DNA of 64,000 nucleotides from Aliiglaciecola sp. 3_MG-2023 (GCF_030548205.1 NZ_JAUORV010000006.1:247177-311176), one strand, 5' to 3'. Positions 39,821 to 49,579 are shown, numbered from the stretch's first letter. Notes: a model not told the origin generated them from the sequence alone. Translations and numbers: made by a program.

Positions 39821-42400
39821 ATGAAAAAACTGTTAATCAGCACAAGTATCGCTGCAGTGTTTGTGCTCGCTGGTTGCGGTGGTGGCGACGAACTCAAAGA
39901 AATCCAACAAGATACAACGAAAACAGTTCCCGCTTCACGTATTATGTTTGACCCCTCCAATAGTGTATTGAACGTACCAAATGACTTATTTTTTGCGTTA
40001 GTGGAAGTGACTGATGATGGTACTTTAGAAATGCCGGATGAGGTTGCGGGTCAGGCTAATGGCGGGACCCCTGATTTTGACAACCCTTCAGCCGCCTTGG
40101 GGGCGCTAGATGGTTGGTCAACGCAACACCCGTTTACTTTTTCAACTTCTCATCCAGAAGGCGTGAGTTTAGACGCTGAGTCGGTCGCTAGTGCTGGCGC
40201 AGTTAGGATATTCGAAGGTGCCATTGGTGGTGATTTGAATGATCCCGATTGCACATATGTTTCACCGATTACAGGCTGTAAGGTGGGCGAAGAGTTGACC
40301 TTTGGGGTTGATTTTATCACCACAGCAAGTGGTGATGATGTGGCCATCGTGCCCCTTAAACCTTTCAAAGAGTCTACTTCTTATTATGTGGTAGCAACCA
40401 ATAAATTGACCGCCGGTGGTCAAGCGTTAAAGCCGTCAACAACCTATGAGTTAGTAAGACAAGACATCAACACCTTACCTTTGGCAACCGAATCTCAGCT
40501 TAGTTTACAAGGAATAATCAATTCTTATGAAGCTGTATTAACGAGCCAAGGGGGCTTGAGTCAGGATGAGATAATATTTAGTTATACTTTTACTACTCAA
40601 TCAACTACGCAAATCATCAATACCGTTAAACAATTGCAAATTGCACCTTTTGCACAAGCTCTTCAATCTGGGCTTTCGGTTGAAGATGCTGCGGCATTTT
40701 TACCAGTTATTCCGGTATCGGACGCACCGGTTTCTACGGCGTTTGATATGTTGGCACCAAGCCTTTTGGGAGAAGAGCAAATGGCCGGCCTTACGGCGGT
40801 AGGACTCAATACCTGTGATGGTATGATTTCCGCGATTTCTGATCCTTCGTCGCCTTTATTCGAAACTGCTGCTAGCGTTTTCCCGCAAGTCGGGGCGTTT
40901 TGTGCCGCTTCTCTGAAAGCCGGAGTTATTGACTTACCTTATTACAGTGATCCAGCCGATCCGTTAAATGGACGTTGGGAAGCCGCTTGTACAAATGGCT
41001 TAGCTTTACAAACTTTAGGCAGTGAGCAGATAGCGACATTAATCGCTAATGGCACTATTTCTGTTGGGCCGAATAACGACTTATGTCAAGCAGCATCAGA
41101 CGGCCAACTCCTTGATTTGGATTTGACTAATGTGGGCGTCAATGACTTACGTCATGTAACCCGCTACAGCCCAATACCAGCGGCTCAAGGAACAAACGAA
41201 GATGGTACGCAAACCATTGATGTGCAAGTTACCGTTCCTGATCCCACTGTGATTGCCGTCTTAGCAGCAATACCTGATTCAGGTGTAACTGCCATTAGCA
41301 AGCCAGAATCAGGCTGGCCTGTGGTAATTTTACAGCACGGTATTACCTCTAAAAAAGAAGACTTCTTAGCAATTACCGGGGCGCTATCCCTTGCTGGTTA
41401 CGCAACAGTCGCAATTGATCACCCTTTACACGGTAGCCGAGGTTTTACCATTGACGGTGAAATTGTTAATACATCAACTGGTTTTGGTGGTTCAACTACG
41501 GATTATTTAAATCTGGCTTCGTTATTAACAACGCGAGATAACAATCGACAAAGCATTGTTGACGTCATGGGGTTAAGATTAGGTTTGAATGCCGTTGTTG
41601 ATCTAACTGGTGGAAGTGTAGATTTAGATGGTAGTCAGGTTTCTTATGTTGGACAGAGTCTAGGTTCTATTACCGGTATTTCTTCTGTCGCTTCTTCGAA
41701 TAGATCATTCGGTGAATCTAGTCCCCTTGCTGCCTTTGACTCTATGTATCAATTTGAAACCGCGGTATTCAGCGTTCCTGGTGGCGGTATTGGCGGTTTC
41801 TTGATTGAATCACCTAGCTTTAGCAATTTAATTAAAGGGTCGCTACTGGCATCATCATCTGCAGAGTTTCAAGCTTTCTTAGTTGACTATGCTACGGAAA
41901 ATCAAGTCCCCGCTGAAGAAGCAATAATCCCTGCATTTATTGCTTATGAAGCGCAACTTGATGACGCCGGTCTAGCTGAAATTAATGCTACGTTTGCTAG
42001 TTTTGTGTTTGCAGCCCAGACTATTATTGATGCGTCAGATCCAAATAACTTTGCGTCTTTACTTGCTTCCAATACAAGCTTTATGTTTCAAGAAGTGATT
42101 GGTGGCGGGATTAATGATGATGGTTCAACTGCGTTGCCAGATCAGGTTATTCCTAATACAACAGTCAATTCATCAACCTTTGCAGGTACAGAGCCGTTGG
42201 CAAGTTTTGCAGGTTTAAGTGGAGTTTCAAGCACCACTGAAGGTAATGGGTTAGTGCGTTTTATTGCCGGAGAGCATTCCAGTTTATTAAGTCCAACACC
42301 TAGTGCTGCAGTAACAACTGAAATGCAAAAACAAGCTGCGGCATTTTTTGCCACCGGCGGAACCATTGTCATTTCTGATCCATCAGTAGTATCCAATTAA
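39821..42400 (+). CDS. Lipoprotein, Pla-1/cef-family extracellular lipase (VolA-like)
   Basis: A large lipoprotein of 859 residues. The lipobox LAGC follows a typical signal peptide (about residues 1-21), then a GGGDE linker. The N-terminal half (about 40-500) matches the virulence-factor lipase N-terminal region. The alpha/beta-hydrolase half has LQHGITSKKEDFLA, DHPLHGSRGF (like an oxyanion/acid region) and the nucleophile motif GQSLG at about 610. Vibrio cholerae VolA is a surface-exposed lysophospholipase of this family. GGGAGA precedes the ATG. The likely role is release of fatty acids from phospholipids outside the cell; substrate not shown. Confidence 0.82.
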   Translation: MKKLLISTSIAAVFVLAGCGGGDELKEIQQDTTKTVPASRIMFDPSNSVLNVPNDLFFALVEVTDDGTLEMPDEVAGQANGGTPDFDNPSAALGALDGWSTQHPFTFSTSHPEGVSLDAESVASAGAVRIFEGAIGGDLNDPDCTYVSPITGCKVGEELTFGVDFITTASGDDVAIVPLKPFKESTSYYVVATNKLTAGGQALKPSTTYELVRQDINTLPLATESQLSLQGIINSYEAVLTSQGGLSQDEIIFSYTFTTQSTTQIINTVKQLQIAPFAQALQSGLSVEDAAAFLPVIPVSDAPVSTAFDMLAPSLLGEEQMAGLTAVGLNTCDGMISAISDPSSPLFETAASVFPQVGAFCAASLKAGVIDLPYYSDPADPLNGRWEAACTNGLALQTLGSEQIATLIANGTISVGPNNDLCQAASDGQLLDLDLTNVGVNDLRHVTRYSPIPAAQGTNEDGTQTIDVQVTVPDPTVIAVLAAIPDSGVTAISKPESGWPVVILQHGITSKKEDFLAITGALSLAGYATVAIDHPLHGSRGFTIDGEIVNTSTGFGGSTTDYLNLASLLTTRDNNRQSIVDVMGLRLGLNAVVDLTGGSVDLDGSQVSYVGQSLGSITGISSVASSNRSFGESSPLAAFDSMYQFETAVFSVPGGGIGGFLIESPSFSNLIKGSLLASSSAEFQAFLVDYATENQVPAEEAIIPAFIAYEAQLDDAGLAEINATFASFVFAAQTIIDASDPNNFASLLASNTSFMFQEVIGGGINDDGSTALPDQVIPNTTVNSSTFAGTEPLASFAGLSGVSSTTEGNGLVRFIAGEHSSLLSPTPSAAVTTEMQKQAAAFFATGGTIVISDPSVVSN

Positions 42401-42419
42401 GGTAACATGATATTTCAAT

Positions 42420-42448
42420 AAGCCAAGTCGATGACTTGGCTTTTTTTT
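42420..42448 (+). terminator. Terminator of the lipase gene
   Basis: A perfect ten-base stem (AAGCCAAGTC and GACTTGGCTT) with a GAT loop and eight T, 19 bases past the stop. Confidence 0.92.
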
Positions 42449-42664
42449 GCCTTCCGTTTATACATTTATATGTTGTCCCACTAAGGACTGGGTTATATTC
42501 TGACTATCGTCATTATTTATGGGTTATTGAAATCTGCAAATAATGCGCTTTTAATCTCATATTTTGTCCCCACATTAAGGGATTACTATTTGGAACGGTT
42601 TATTCCGCTCCTCATCTAATAATTTGAAGAAGTTGATTTTTAAATCAATACAAAGGAGTTACGC

Positions 42665-43687
42665 TTGGAGTTTTTATTTCAATATGGGTTGTTTTTAGCC
42701 AAAGCAATCACCATTGTGGTGGCCATTTTATTGGCAGTTGGCGGTATAGTTGCACTTGCTTCCAAGCAAAAACAGGGCGATGGACAATTAGAAATTAAAT
42801 CTATGTCTGAGCAGTTCGAGGAGTTAAAAGAACATGCGCAAAACCTCCTTTTAAGTAAAGAGCAACTTAAGAAAAAGCAAAAAGAACAGAAAAAAGCAGA
42901 AAAAGCAGCCAAAAAGAAAGATCAAGATAGTCAAAAGTCGAATCTTTTTGTTGTCGATTTTAAAGGTTCAATGGATGCCCACGAAGTCGATAGTTTGCGT
43001 GAGGAAGTCACTGCAATTTTATGTGCAGCTCAGCCACAAGACGAAGTTTTAGTGCGTTTAGAAAGTGGTGGTGGGGTCGTCCATGGTTATGGGTTAGCTG
43101 CATCACAGTTACAACGCCTCAAAGATAAAAACATTCATCTTACTGCTGCTGTGGATAAAGTTGCTGCCAGCGGAGGTTATATGATGGCCTGTGTTGCAGA
43201 TAACGTATTGAGCGCTAAGTTCGCGATTATTGGCTCTATCGGTGTGATTGCGCAACTGCCTAACTTTCATAAAGTTTTGAAGAAAAATGATATTGAGTTT
43301 GAGCAGCACACTGCGGGTGATTTTAAGCGCACTTTAACCTTGTTTGGAGAAAATACGGAGCAGGGACGTGATAAATTCAAACAAGAGTTAGAAGAGGTGC
43401 ATGTCATGTTTAAAGACTTTGTTTCTTCACACCGCACAGATTTAAACATAGATAAAGTGGCGACCGGTGAATATTGGTATGGAAGTCGAGCAAAAGAGCT
43501 TGGATTGGTGGATACTATCCAAACATCGGATGATTTCTTGATGAGTAAATTAGACAGTCGCAACATTTTTTCCGTTAAATACAGTAAGAAAAAAGGTCTA
43601 GCAGAAAAGTTTGGTAAAGCCGCGTCTATTGGGATTGAGTCGGCTTTTGTAAAGCTTTGGTCTAAAAGTCAGACGTTGTTTAAATAG
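42665..43687 (+). CDS. sohB: Inner-membrane serine protease SohB (S49 family)
   Basis: A signal-peptide-peptidase-A-like protease facing the periplasm. The 340 residues hold an N-terminal transmembrane helix (about 7-30), a lysine-rich coiled coil (about 45-92) and the S49 domain, with the catalytic serine in AASGGYMMA (about 167-171) and lysine in TAGDFKRTLT (about 218). The start is TTG at 42665, supported by AGGAG six bases upstream. It is transcribed alone. Confidence 0.92.
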   Translation: MEFLFQYGLFLAKAITIVVAILLAVGGIVALASKQKQGDGQLEIKSMSEQFEELKEHAQNLLLSKEQLKKKQKEQKKAEKAAKKKDQDSQKSNLFVVDFKGSMDAHEVDSLREEVTAILCAAQPQDEVLVRLESGGGVVHGYGLAASQLQRLKDKNIHLTAAVDKVAASGGYMMACVADNVLSAKFAIIGSIGVIAQLPNFHKVLKKNDIEFEQHTAGDFKRTLTLFGENTEQGRDKFKQELEEVHVMFKDFVSSHRTDLNIDKVATGEYWYGSRAKELGLVDTIQTSDDFLMSKLDSRNIFSVKYSKKKGLAEKFGKAASIGIESAFVKLWSKSQTLFK

Positions 43688-43713
43688 CCCTCGATTAATT
43701 TACACGCAATGAC

Positions 43714-43743
43714 AAAAAAGAGCGACCTAGGTCGCTCTTTTTT
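43714..43743. terminator. Bidirectional terminator between sohB and the M2 peptidase gene
   Basis: A perfect 30-base palindrome with GAGCGACC in one arm and GGTCGCTC in the other, flanked by six A on one side and six T on the other. It serves both convergent genes. Confidence 0.93.
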
Positions 43744-43762
43744 GTGCTGATTGGTTATTTAT

Positions 43763-45592
43763 TTACCATCCACATTGTCTGTCTTGGTTTTGCTCATCTA
43801 ACCAAGCTTTTAATGGTTCAAAGTAATCAAGAATGGCTGTGGCATCCATTTCTGATTTACCGGTTAAGGTTTCCAATGCTTCTTGCCAAGGTTTGCTTTG
43901 TCCCATTTCCAACATGTTATTCAAAGCTGTGCCAGCTTCTTTACTACCGTATATCGAACAGCGGTGCACAGGGCCTTGATCACCTGCTATTTCACATAAA
44001 CTCTTATGGAATTGGAACTGTAAGATATGGGCTAAAAAGTAGCGTGTATAAGGTGTATTTGCTGGTACATGATACTTAGCACCTGGATCAAATGCATCAG
44101 CAGGGCGTTCAATTGGGGCTTTCAAGCCTTGATACTTCTCGCGAAGTTCCCACCAAGCAGTATTGTATTGTTCAGGTGTTACTTCCCCTGAGAATACCTT
44201 CCAACGCCACTGATCAACCATAAGCCCGAAGGGCACAAATGCTATTTTATCCAAAGCCAATTTAAGCAACATGCCAATATCATTTGAGGCATCAGGTATC
44301 GAATCAACTAAACCAATTTCTTTTAAATATTTTGGTGTAATGGATAACGCGATTGTGTCACCAATTGCCTCATGGAAGCCATCATTAGCCGAGTTTTGGT
44401 ATGCCATTGGCTGTTTATTATAGGCTCGTTGATAATAGTTATGGCCTAATTCATGGTGAATGGTAGCGAAATCTTCACCATTTTTCTGAATACACATTTT
44501 AATTCGCAGATCGTCAATGTTATCTATATTCCAAGCTGAAGCATGGCATACGGCATCTCGCTCGGTGGGTTGGGTAAACATCGAACGTTCCCAAAAGGTG
44601 TCGGGTAAAGGCGCAAAACCTAAGGATGAAAAGAACGATTCGGCTTGCTTAACCATCTGTATCTCATCGTAATTATGCTCTTCCAAGGCTTTGGTGATGT
44701 CAATAACCTCCATTTCTTGTTGTGGCTTTACGATATCATAGATATTTCCCCAGGATTGCCCCCACATATTACCCAATAAGTGAGCAGGGATAGGTTCACC
44801 TTGAGGCACAACATTTTCACCATATTTTTCGCCTAACTCGGCACGTACGTGACAGTGTAGTGCTTCATAAAATGGTTTAACTTGTCCCCATAATCGATCA
44901 AGTTCTTGGCTAAATGCATCTGCTTCCATATCATAGCTACCGCGCCACAATTCACTTAAATCTTTTTTACCTAATTCTTGTGCACCTAAATTCGCCAGTT
45001 CAGTTTGCTCCGCATATAGTGATTTCATCGGAGGAGATACTTGTCGCCAACCTTCCCACATTTCTAACAATAGTTTGGGGTCACGTTCGGTGGCCATAAT
45101 ATTGGACATTTCAGGCAGACTGAAACATTCGTTTTCACTGCGGCAATACTTTCCTGAACCATACATTCCGCCTAACTCTGATCCTATTTGTGCTAAACGA
45201 GCAGATTTTTTAGGATCTTCAGGAGCGGGCATAACCAAACTATTGGTCATTAAATTTAATTTTCTGCGCGTATCTTGGTCAACTTCAACGGCATTAAATT
45301 TTGCTGATTCTTTGGCATAATTTGTTGCTAAGGAAGTGAATTTTTCATTGAAGTATGCGCTTAACGCTGCGGTGTCTTGATTAATGTATGTTTGATAAGC
45401 CCACTCGGCTTGAGCCGCAGGAATAAGAATTTCTGCAAGATCCTGTTGTGCTGTTTCAACAAACTGCTGCGCATCTTTTTTTGTTAACACCTTAGGTTCA
45501 GATTGAGGAGAAGTCTCTTGTTTATCCCCACATGCTGCTAACCCTAAGGCAGCAATAACAAATAGTGCGCTTTGAGTACGTTTGAACGTCAT
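43763..45592 (-). CDS. M2 family peptidyl-dipeptidase (ACE-like) lipoprotein
   Basis: A zinc metallopeptidase homologous to angiotensin-converting enzyme, which removes dipeptides from peptide C-termini. The 609 residues start with a lipoprotein signal (lipobox LAAC at about residue 21), so it should sit in the periplasm or outer membrane. The zinc motif HHELGHNYY is at about residue 379, followed by NDGFHEAIGD, which supplies the third ligand. TPYTRYFLAHILQFQFH near the C-terminus is typical of the family. It is transcribed alone and probably helps digest imported or environmental peptides. Confidence 0.92.
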   Translation of the reverse strand: MTFKRTQSALFVIAALGLAACGDKQETSPQSEPKVLTKKDAQQFVETAQQDLAEILIPAAQAEWAYQTYINQDTAALSAYFNEKFTSLATNYAKESAKFNAVEVDQDTRRKLNLMTNSLVMPAPEDPKKSARLAQIGSELGGMYGSGKYCRSENECFSLPEMSNIMATERDPKLLLEMWEGWRQVSPPMKSLYAEQTELANLGAQELGKKDLSELWRGSYDMEADAFSQELDRLWGQVKPFYEALHCHVRAELGEKYGENVVPQGEPIPAHLLGNMWGQSWGNIYDIVKPQQEMEVIDITKALEEHNYDEIQMVKQAESFFSSLGFAPLPDTFWERSMFTQPTERDAVCHASAWNIDNIDDLRIKMCIQKNGEDFATIHHELGHNYYQRAYNKQPMAYQNSANDGFHEAIGDTIALSITPKYLKEIGLVDSIPDASNDIGMLLKLALDKIAFVPFGLMVDQWRWKVFSGEVTPEQYNTAWWELREKYQGLKAPIERPADAFDPGAKYHVPANTPYTRYFLAHILQFQFHKSLCEIAGDQGPVHRCSIYGSKEAGTALNNMLEMGQSKPWQEALETLTGKSEMDATAILDYFEPLKAWLDEQNQDRQCGW

Positions 45593-45616
45593 GTGCTTTT
45601 CCTTTTTATAACAGAA

Positions 45617-45641
45617 ATAAAAAAGCGGCTAATAAGCCGCT
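45617..45641 (-). terminator. Terminator of the 111-residue protein gene
   Basis: On the minus strand a seven-base stem (AGCGGCT and AGCCGCT) with a four-base loop, followed by TTTTTTATT. It lies between this gene and the M2 peptidase, so each has its own transcript. Confidence 0.82.
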
Positions 45642-45671
45642 GTCATCGATTATTATTAGCCATTGTACAAA

Positions 45672-46007
45672 TTAACGTGGCAGTTTTGAACCAGGATTTT
45701 GAGCCATAATTTTTTCTTGCCAATAGTCTTTAACTGAAAAGCTATGTTTTACTTTGGATTTTGTCACTGTTTTTGTTGCTGAATCTGGTTTCGGTTCTGA
45801 TTTAGCTGTTTTCTTAAGTGTCTCGTTTTTAGCGTTCCCTGATGTAAGGTCATGAGTCATTTCTTCGAGGGCAGACAATCGGACATTTTTTCCACCATCG
45901 ACACTGTACCAGCCACCCTTAGCTTCGATGGTTGGTGTTTTGCCATGTGCGGATTTGTATGCTTCGGTAAAATTTTCGATGATCTGTTCTTTGTCCAATT
46001 TGCTCAT
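45672..46007 (-). CDS. Hypothetical basic protein, 111 residues
   Basis: I do not recognise the family. The N-terminal part (about residues 1-55) looks folded, with KEQIIENFTEAYKSAHGK, then IEAKGGWYSVDGGKNVRLSA, and a LEEMTHDL helix. A low-complexity Lys/Thr/Ser/Pro linker (about 60-85) is followed by a short conserved-looking tail (SFSVKDYWQEKI). The product is soluble and basic. The gene has its own terminator. The folded module might bind nucleic acid, but nothing in the sequence shows this. Confidence 0.65.
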   Translation of the reverse strand: MSKLDKEQIIENFTEAYKSAHGKTPTIEAKGGWYSVDGGKNVRLSALEEMTHDLTSGNAKNETLKKTAKSEPKPDSATKTVTKSKVKHSFSVKDYWQEKIMAQNPGSKLPR

Positions 46008-46136
46008 TGTAGGGTCTGCACCTTTTTACTAAAATTTATTGCTATTGTTGGAATGCTTTTATACCGTGTTTTCTGAAAAATGTCTAATTTCGACAATTTT
46101 GTATATTAAATGATAATAAAGTGTTAAAGGGTGGCT

Positions 46137-46898
46137 ATGAGCATCAATAACCGAACGTTGTTAACTTATCTCAATCAATTACTTAAACCTGAAAAGATTA
46201 AAGATTATTGTCCTAATGGATTACAGATAGAAGGAACTCCCGAAATTCGTAAAATTGTTACTGGGGTGACAGCCTGTCAGGCGTTAATTGATCGCGCTGT
46301 AGGGTTAAATGCAGATGCCATCTTTGTTCATCATGGTTATTTTTGGCGTGGTGAAAACCCTTGTATCATAGGGATGAAACGACAAAGAATTAAAGACCTA
46401 ATCAATAATGATATTAACCTCTATGGTTACCATTTACCTTTAGATATCCACCCAGAATTGGGGAATAATGCGCAATTAGCAAAACGGCTCAATATTGACG
46501 TTATTGGAGGTTTAGAGCAAAAAAATCCGCAAAGTGTTGCCATGTTAGGACAATTTGAAACGCCTCTGCCGCTGCATGAACTGGCAATCAATATTGAAAC
46601 CTCTTTGCAAAGAAAACCGCAGATAATTAATGCTGGCGATCACAATATTAAATCAATTGCTTGGTGCACAGGTGGCGGTCAGAGCTATATAGAAATGGCA
46701 GCAGAACAGGGTGTGGATGCGTTTATAAGCGGTGAAATATCGGAACAAACGGTTCATGTTGCTAGGGAAATGGGTATTCATTTTATCGCTGCTGGGCACC
46801 ATGCTACTGAACGCTATGGCGCTAAGGCTGTAGGTGAATATTTAGCCCGGTCCTTTGATATAGATGTGACGTTTGTAGATATAGACAATCCCGTTTAA
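46137..46898 (+). CDS. Nif3-like dinuclear metal-centre protein (YbgI family)
   Basis: A conserved metal-binding protein of the NIF3/YbgI family, often labelled GTP cyclohydrolase 1 type 2; the true role is unsettled. The 253 residues have FVHHGYFWRG and YGYHLPLDIHPELGNNAQLA, metal-binding histidine segments, WCTGGGQSYIEMA, and the closing AAGHHATERYGAKAVGEYL. The ATG at 46137 follows AAAGG at six bases; a GTG two codons upstream is less likely. It is transcribed alone. Confidence 0.88.
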   Translation: MSINNRTLLTYLNQLLKPEKIKDYCPNGLQIEGTPEIRKIVTGVTACQALIDRAVGLNADAIFVHHGYFWRGENPCIIGMKRQRIKDLINNDINLYGYHLPLDIHPELGNNAQLAKRLNIDVIGGLEQKNPQSVAMLGQFETPLPLHELAINIETSLQRKPQIINAGDHNIKSIAWCTGGGQSYIEMAAEQGVDAFISGEISEQTVHVAREMGIHFIAAGHHATERYGAKAVGEYLARSFDIDVTFVDIDNPV

Positions 46899-46943
46899 GA
46901 CGACTTTTCGCCGCTTAGTTTTAAAGGAACACTTAGTTTTTGA

Positions 46944-47702
46944 TTAGAACCAACTCTTTATTTTAACCCAAGTGTTTCCCATCCATTCGTACCACCAGCG
47001 TTCAAATTTGTATATGTTTTTAGAGTTCGGTAGCAAATAACCGCTGTCGCCGTCTTCTGAATCTCTGACTAGGTGCTCGGTTGGTGCTGCAATGGGGATT
47101 AACCCTTGTTGTTGGAATAAATGCATTGCACGTTTCATGTGTGAGGCTGAGGTGACTAACGCAAATTGGTTGTTCTGCAGTGTGTCGCGCAAGTTAGCGG
47201 CTTCTTCTTCAGTGTCTTTTGACAAAGGAACCTCAATAATACGACTTTCTGGAATACCCATGGCAATGAGAAACTGCGCATTCATATAGGCATTACTAAA
47301 TGTTTGTTTACCGACGTTACCTGAAGTCAATATCTTTGCCCGTGGATTATATTGTAATATTCTGATGGCTTCGGTAGCTCTGATGAGAGAGCAAGGAGAT
47401 AGTTGAGACGTGATGGGGACGGCCCTATCATTGATGTGAGAACAGCCAAGTACAACGATAAAATTTACCTTTTTGGATAAATCGTATTGTGGATATTGTC
47501 GCTCTAGGGAATGCAAAAGCGTATTGGGTACGGGGGCAAAAGACACTAAAATGAAGCTCACTATGCCGACAATCATAAACAGATTGGCTCGAGCGTACTT
47601 TTTTCGCCATAAACAAATTAACGCAGTGATTAAACATATTAAAATTACCGGTAAAGGCATTAAGAATACACCGATAAACTTTTTAAAAAGGAACAAATCC
47701 AC
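46944..47702 (-). CDS. elyC: Envelope biogenesis factor ElyC (DUF218)
   Basis: An inner-membrane protein of the DUF218/YdcF family, needed in E. coli for cell-wall synthesis and lipid-carrier balance at low temperature. The 252 residues have two N-terminal transmembrane helices (about 13-33 and 40-58) and the DUF218 domain (about 80-240; VVLGCSHINDRAVP, DTEEEAANLRD, LVTSASHMKRAMHLF). The start is a GTG at 47702. The neighbour cmoM is the same as in E. coli, though here the two diverge. Confidence 0.88.
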   Translation of the reverse strand: MDLFLFKKFIGVFLMPLPVILICLITALICLWRKKYARANLFMIVGIVSFILVSFAPVPNTLLHSLERQYPQYDLSKKVNFIVVLGCSHINDRAVPITSQLSPCSLIRATEAIRILQYNPRAKILTSGNVGKQTFSNAYMNAQFLIAMGIPESRIIEVPLSKDTEEEAANLRDTLQNNQFALVTSASHMKRAMHLFQQQGLIPIAAPTEHLVRDSEDGDSGYLLPNSKNIYKFERWWYEWMGNTWVKIKSWF

Positions 47703-47769
47703 GTAAAATGATCTCCATTAAAGTCACGTACAGTGAGAGGCTATACCTCTTGTCAAAAAATATCATTCT

Positions 47770-48531
47770 ATGAGTAAAAAATCAGATCAAAGTTTTGATT
47801 CATTGATGGATAAATTTGCTAACAATATTTACGGTTCCAGTAAAGGTAAACTGCGCCATGAATTGTTAGTTAATAATCTTAATCAGTATATCAATCATAA
47901 CGATAAACCGCTCGACATTATTGACGTTGGGGGCGGTACAGGAATCATGAGTAAAGTCATGCTTGAATGGGGGCATAAACTTACATTTAATGACTTGTCT
48001 GCAGATGCCGTGGCGATGGCTAAAAAAAATTTAGCAAATTATGAAAATGTGAGCTTTATGTGCAGTTCATTGAGTGATTTGCCCACTCAACAGACCTATG
48101 ATGTGGTGATATGCCACGCCGTTTTAGAGTGGTTAGAGTCGCCGCTTGAGGCTATTTCTTCTTTGCTAACAAAAGTAAAGCCGGGTGGGGTACTGTCTTT
48201 AAGCTTTTTCAATAAGGATGCCCATAGGTTTGGTAATCTGCTGTACGGTAACTTCGACTATGTTGCAGCTGATATGAAGCATAAAAATACCGTGAGATTG
48301 AATCCTAATAATGCATTAGAACCGCAAAAAGTTATTCATCATCTAGATGACTTGCCGTGTGAAATTATTAGCAGCGCGGGTATCCGTTGCTTTCATGATT
48401 ATTTAAGGGATATCACTAAGCAAACCGACGAATACGAAAAGATTAAAGCCGCTGAAATAAAATATGGTCATAGGGAACCATACAAATGGTTGGGCAAGTA
48501 TTTCCATCTTATTCTTCGCTGTAACTCCTGA
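47770..48531 (+). CDS. cmoM: tRNA 5-carboxymethoxyuridine methyltransferase CmoM
   Basis: A SAM-dependent methyltransferase that converts cmo5U34 to its methyl ester in certain tRNAs. The 253 residues have a class I fold with the SAM motif DIIDVGGGTGIMSK (about 57-70) and an FNDLSADAVAMAK acidic strand. The start region DQSFDSLMDKFANNIYGSSKGKLR matches E. coli CmoM (SmtA). Divergent from elyC by 67 bases. Confidence 0.88.
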   Translation: MSKKSDQSFDSLMDKFANNIYGSSKGKLRHELLVNNLNQYINHNDKPLDIIDVGGGTGIMSKVMLEWGHKLTFNDLSADAVAMAKKNLANYENVSFMCSSLSDLPTQQTYDVVICHAVLEWLESPLEAISSLLTKVKPGGVLSLSFFNKDAHRFGNLLYGNFDYVAADMKHKNTVRLNPNNALEPQKVIHHLDDLPCEIISSAGIRCFHDYLRDITKQTDEYEKIKAAEIKYGHREPYKWLGKYFHLILRCNS

Positions 48532-48589
48532 TTTCGGGGTAAATTGACCCAGCAACCACTTTTTATTTCGAGTACTGAATAACGGATCC

Positions 48590-49579
48590 TTAAGCTAAAA
48601 AGGTATTAGGATCTGATTGTTTTTTTGCCATTAACGCAAGGTTGTTAAGGGTGGTTTGGGCAATTTGTTGTAATGCTTCGTGGGTGAAGAATCCTTGATG
48701 TCCGGTAATTAATACGTTGGGAAACCCCACTAACCGGTCAAAAACATCATCTTGCATAATCTCCCAAGACTTATCTTCAAAAAATAAATCTGATTCCATT
48801 TCGTACACATCTAAGCCCAGTTGACCTATCTTTCGAGACTTTAACCCTCGTATTACCGCTTTACTATCGACCAATCCGCCGCGGGATGTATTAATCAGCA
48901 TGACATCATCTTTCATTTTATGGATCGAGTCATCGTTTATCATATATTGACTTTCACTGGTTAGTGGACAATGTAAGCTTATGATATCTGAATTAGCTAA
49001 AAGGGTGTCAAGGGAAACAAAAGTGACATCTTTAGAGGGAGTATCTTGAGCAATTGGATCATAACAAATTACCTTACAACCTAAGCCGAGTAGTATATTA
49101 GCTGTGCATCTTCCTATTTTACCATAGCCAATAATACCAGCAGTTTTGCCATGAAAATTGAAACCAATTAAACCGTTGAGACTAAAGTTGTTTTCACGCA
49201 CGCGGTTGTACGCTTTATGTAACTTCCTATTCAAGGTCATCATTAATGCGACAGTGTGTTCCGCAACGGCTTCAGGAGAATAAGCTGGTACGCGAGAAAC
49301 GTTTATTCCAAGTTGTTTTGCCGCTTGTAAATCAACATTATTGAACCCAGCGCAACGCAACGCAATATGCTTTACTCCCATGCCTTTTAGCTGTTCAATA
49401 ACCTGTTTATTCACTTGGTCATTAACAAAGACACATATGGCTTCATAACCCTGACACAAGGCTACGGTATCAATTGATAGCCTAGCTTCTTGAAAGTCTA
49501 AGGTGAAGTTATAATCTGCATTTTGTTTAGTAAAGTAAGTAATATCATGAGATTTACTACTGAAAAATAGTGTTTTCAT
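48590..49579 (-). CDS. ldhA: D-lactate dehydrogenase (NAD-dependent, fermentative)
   Basis: Reduces pyruvate to D-lactate with NADH, a fermentation outlet. The 329 residues show the D-2-hydroxyacid dehydrogenase plan: RCAGFNNVDL, the NAD-binding GIIGYGKIGRCTANIL, INTSRGGLVD and the catalytic histidine in TGHQGFFTHEAL. It is closest to E. coli LdhA in layout. It lies 48 bases downstream of the same-strand glutathione peroxidase region boundary, with gpx following. Confidence 0.93.
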   Translation of the reverse strand: MKTLFFSSKSHDITYFTKQNADYNFTLDFQEARLSIDTVALCQGYEAICVFVNDQVNKQVIEQLKGMGVKHIALRCAGFNNVDLQAAKQLGINVSRVPAYSPEAVAEHTVALMMTLNRKLHKAYNRVRENNFSLNGLIGFNFHGKTAGIIGYGKIGRCTANILLGLGCKVICYDPIAQDTPSKDVTFVSLDTLLANSDIISLHCPLTSESQYMINDDSIHKMKDDVMLINTSRGGLVDSKAVIRGLKSRKIGQLGLDVYEMESDLFFEDKSWEIMQDDVFDRLVGFPNVLITGHQGFFTHEALQQIAQTTLNNLALMAKKQSDPNTFLA

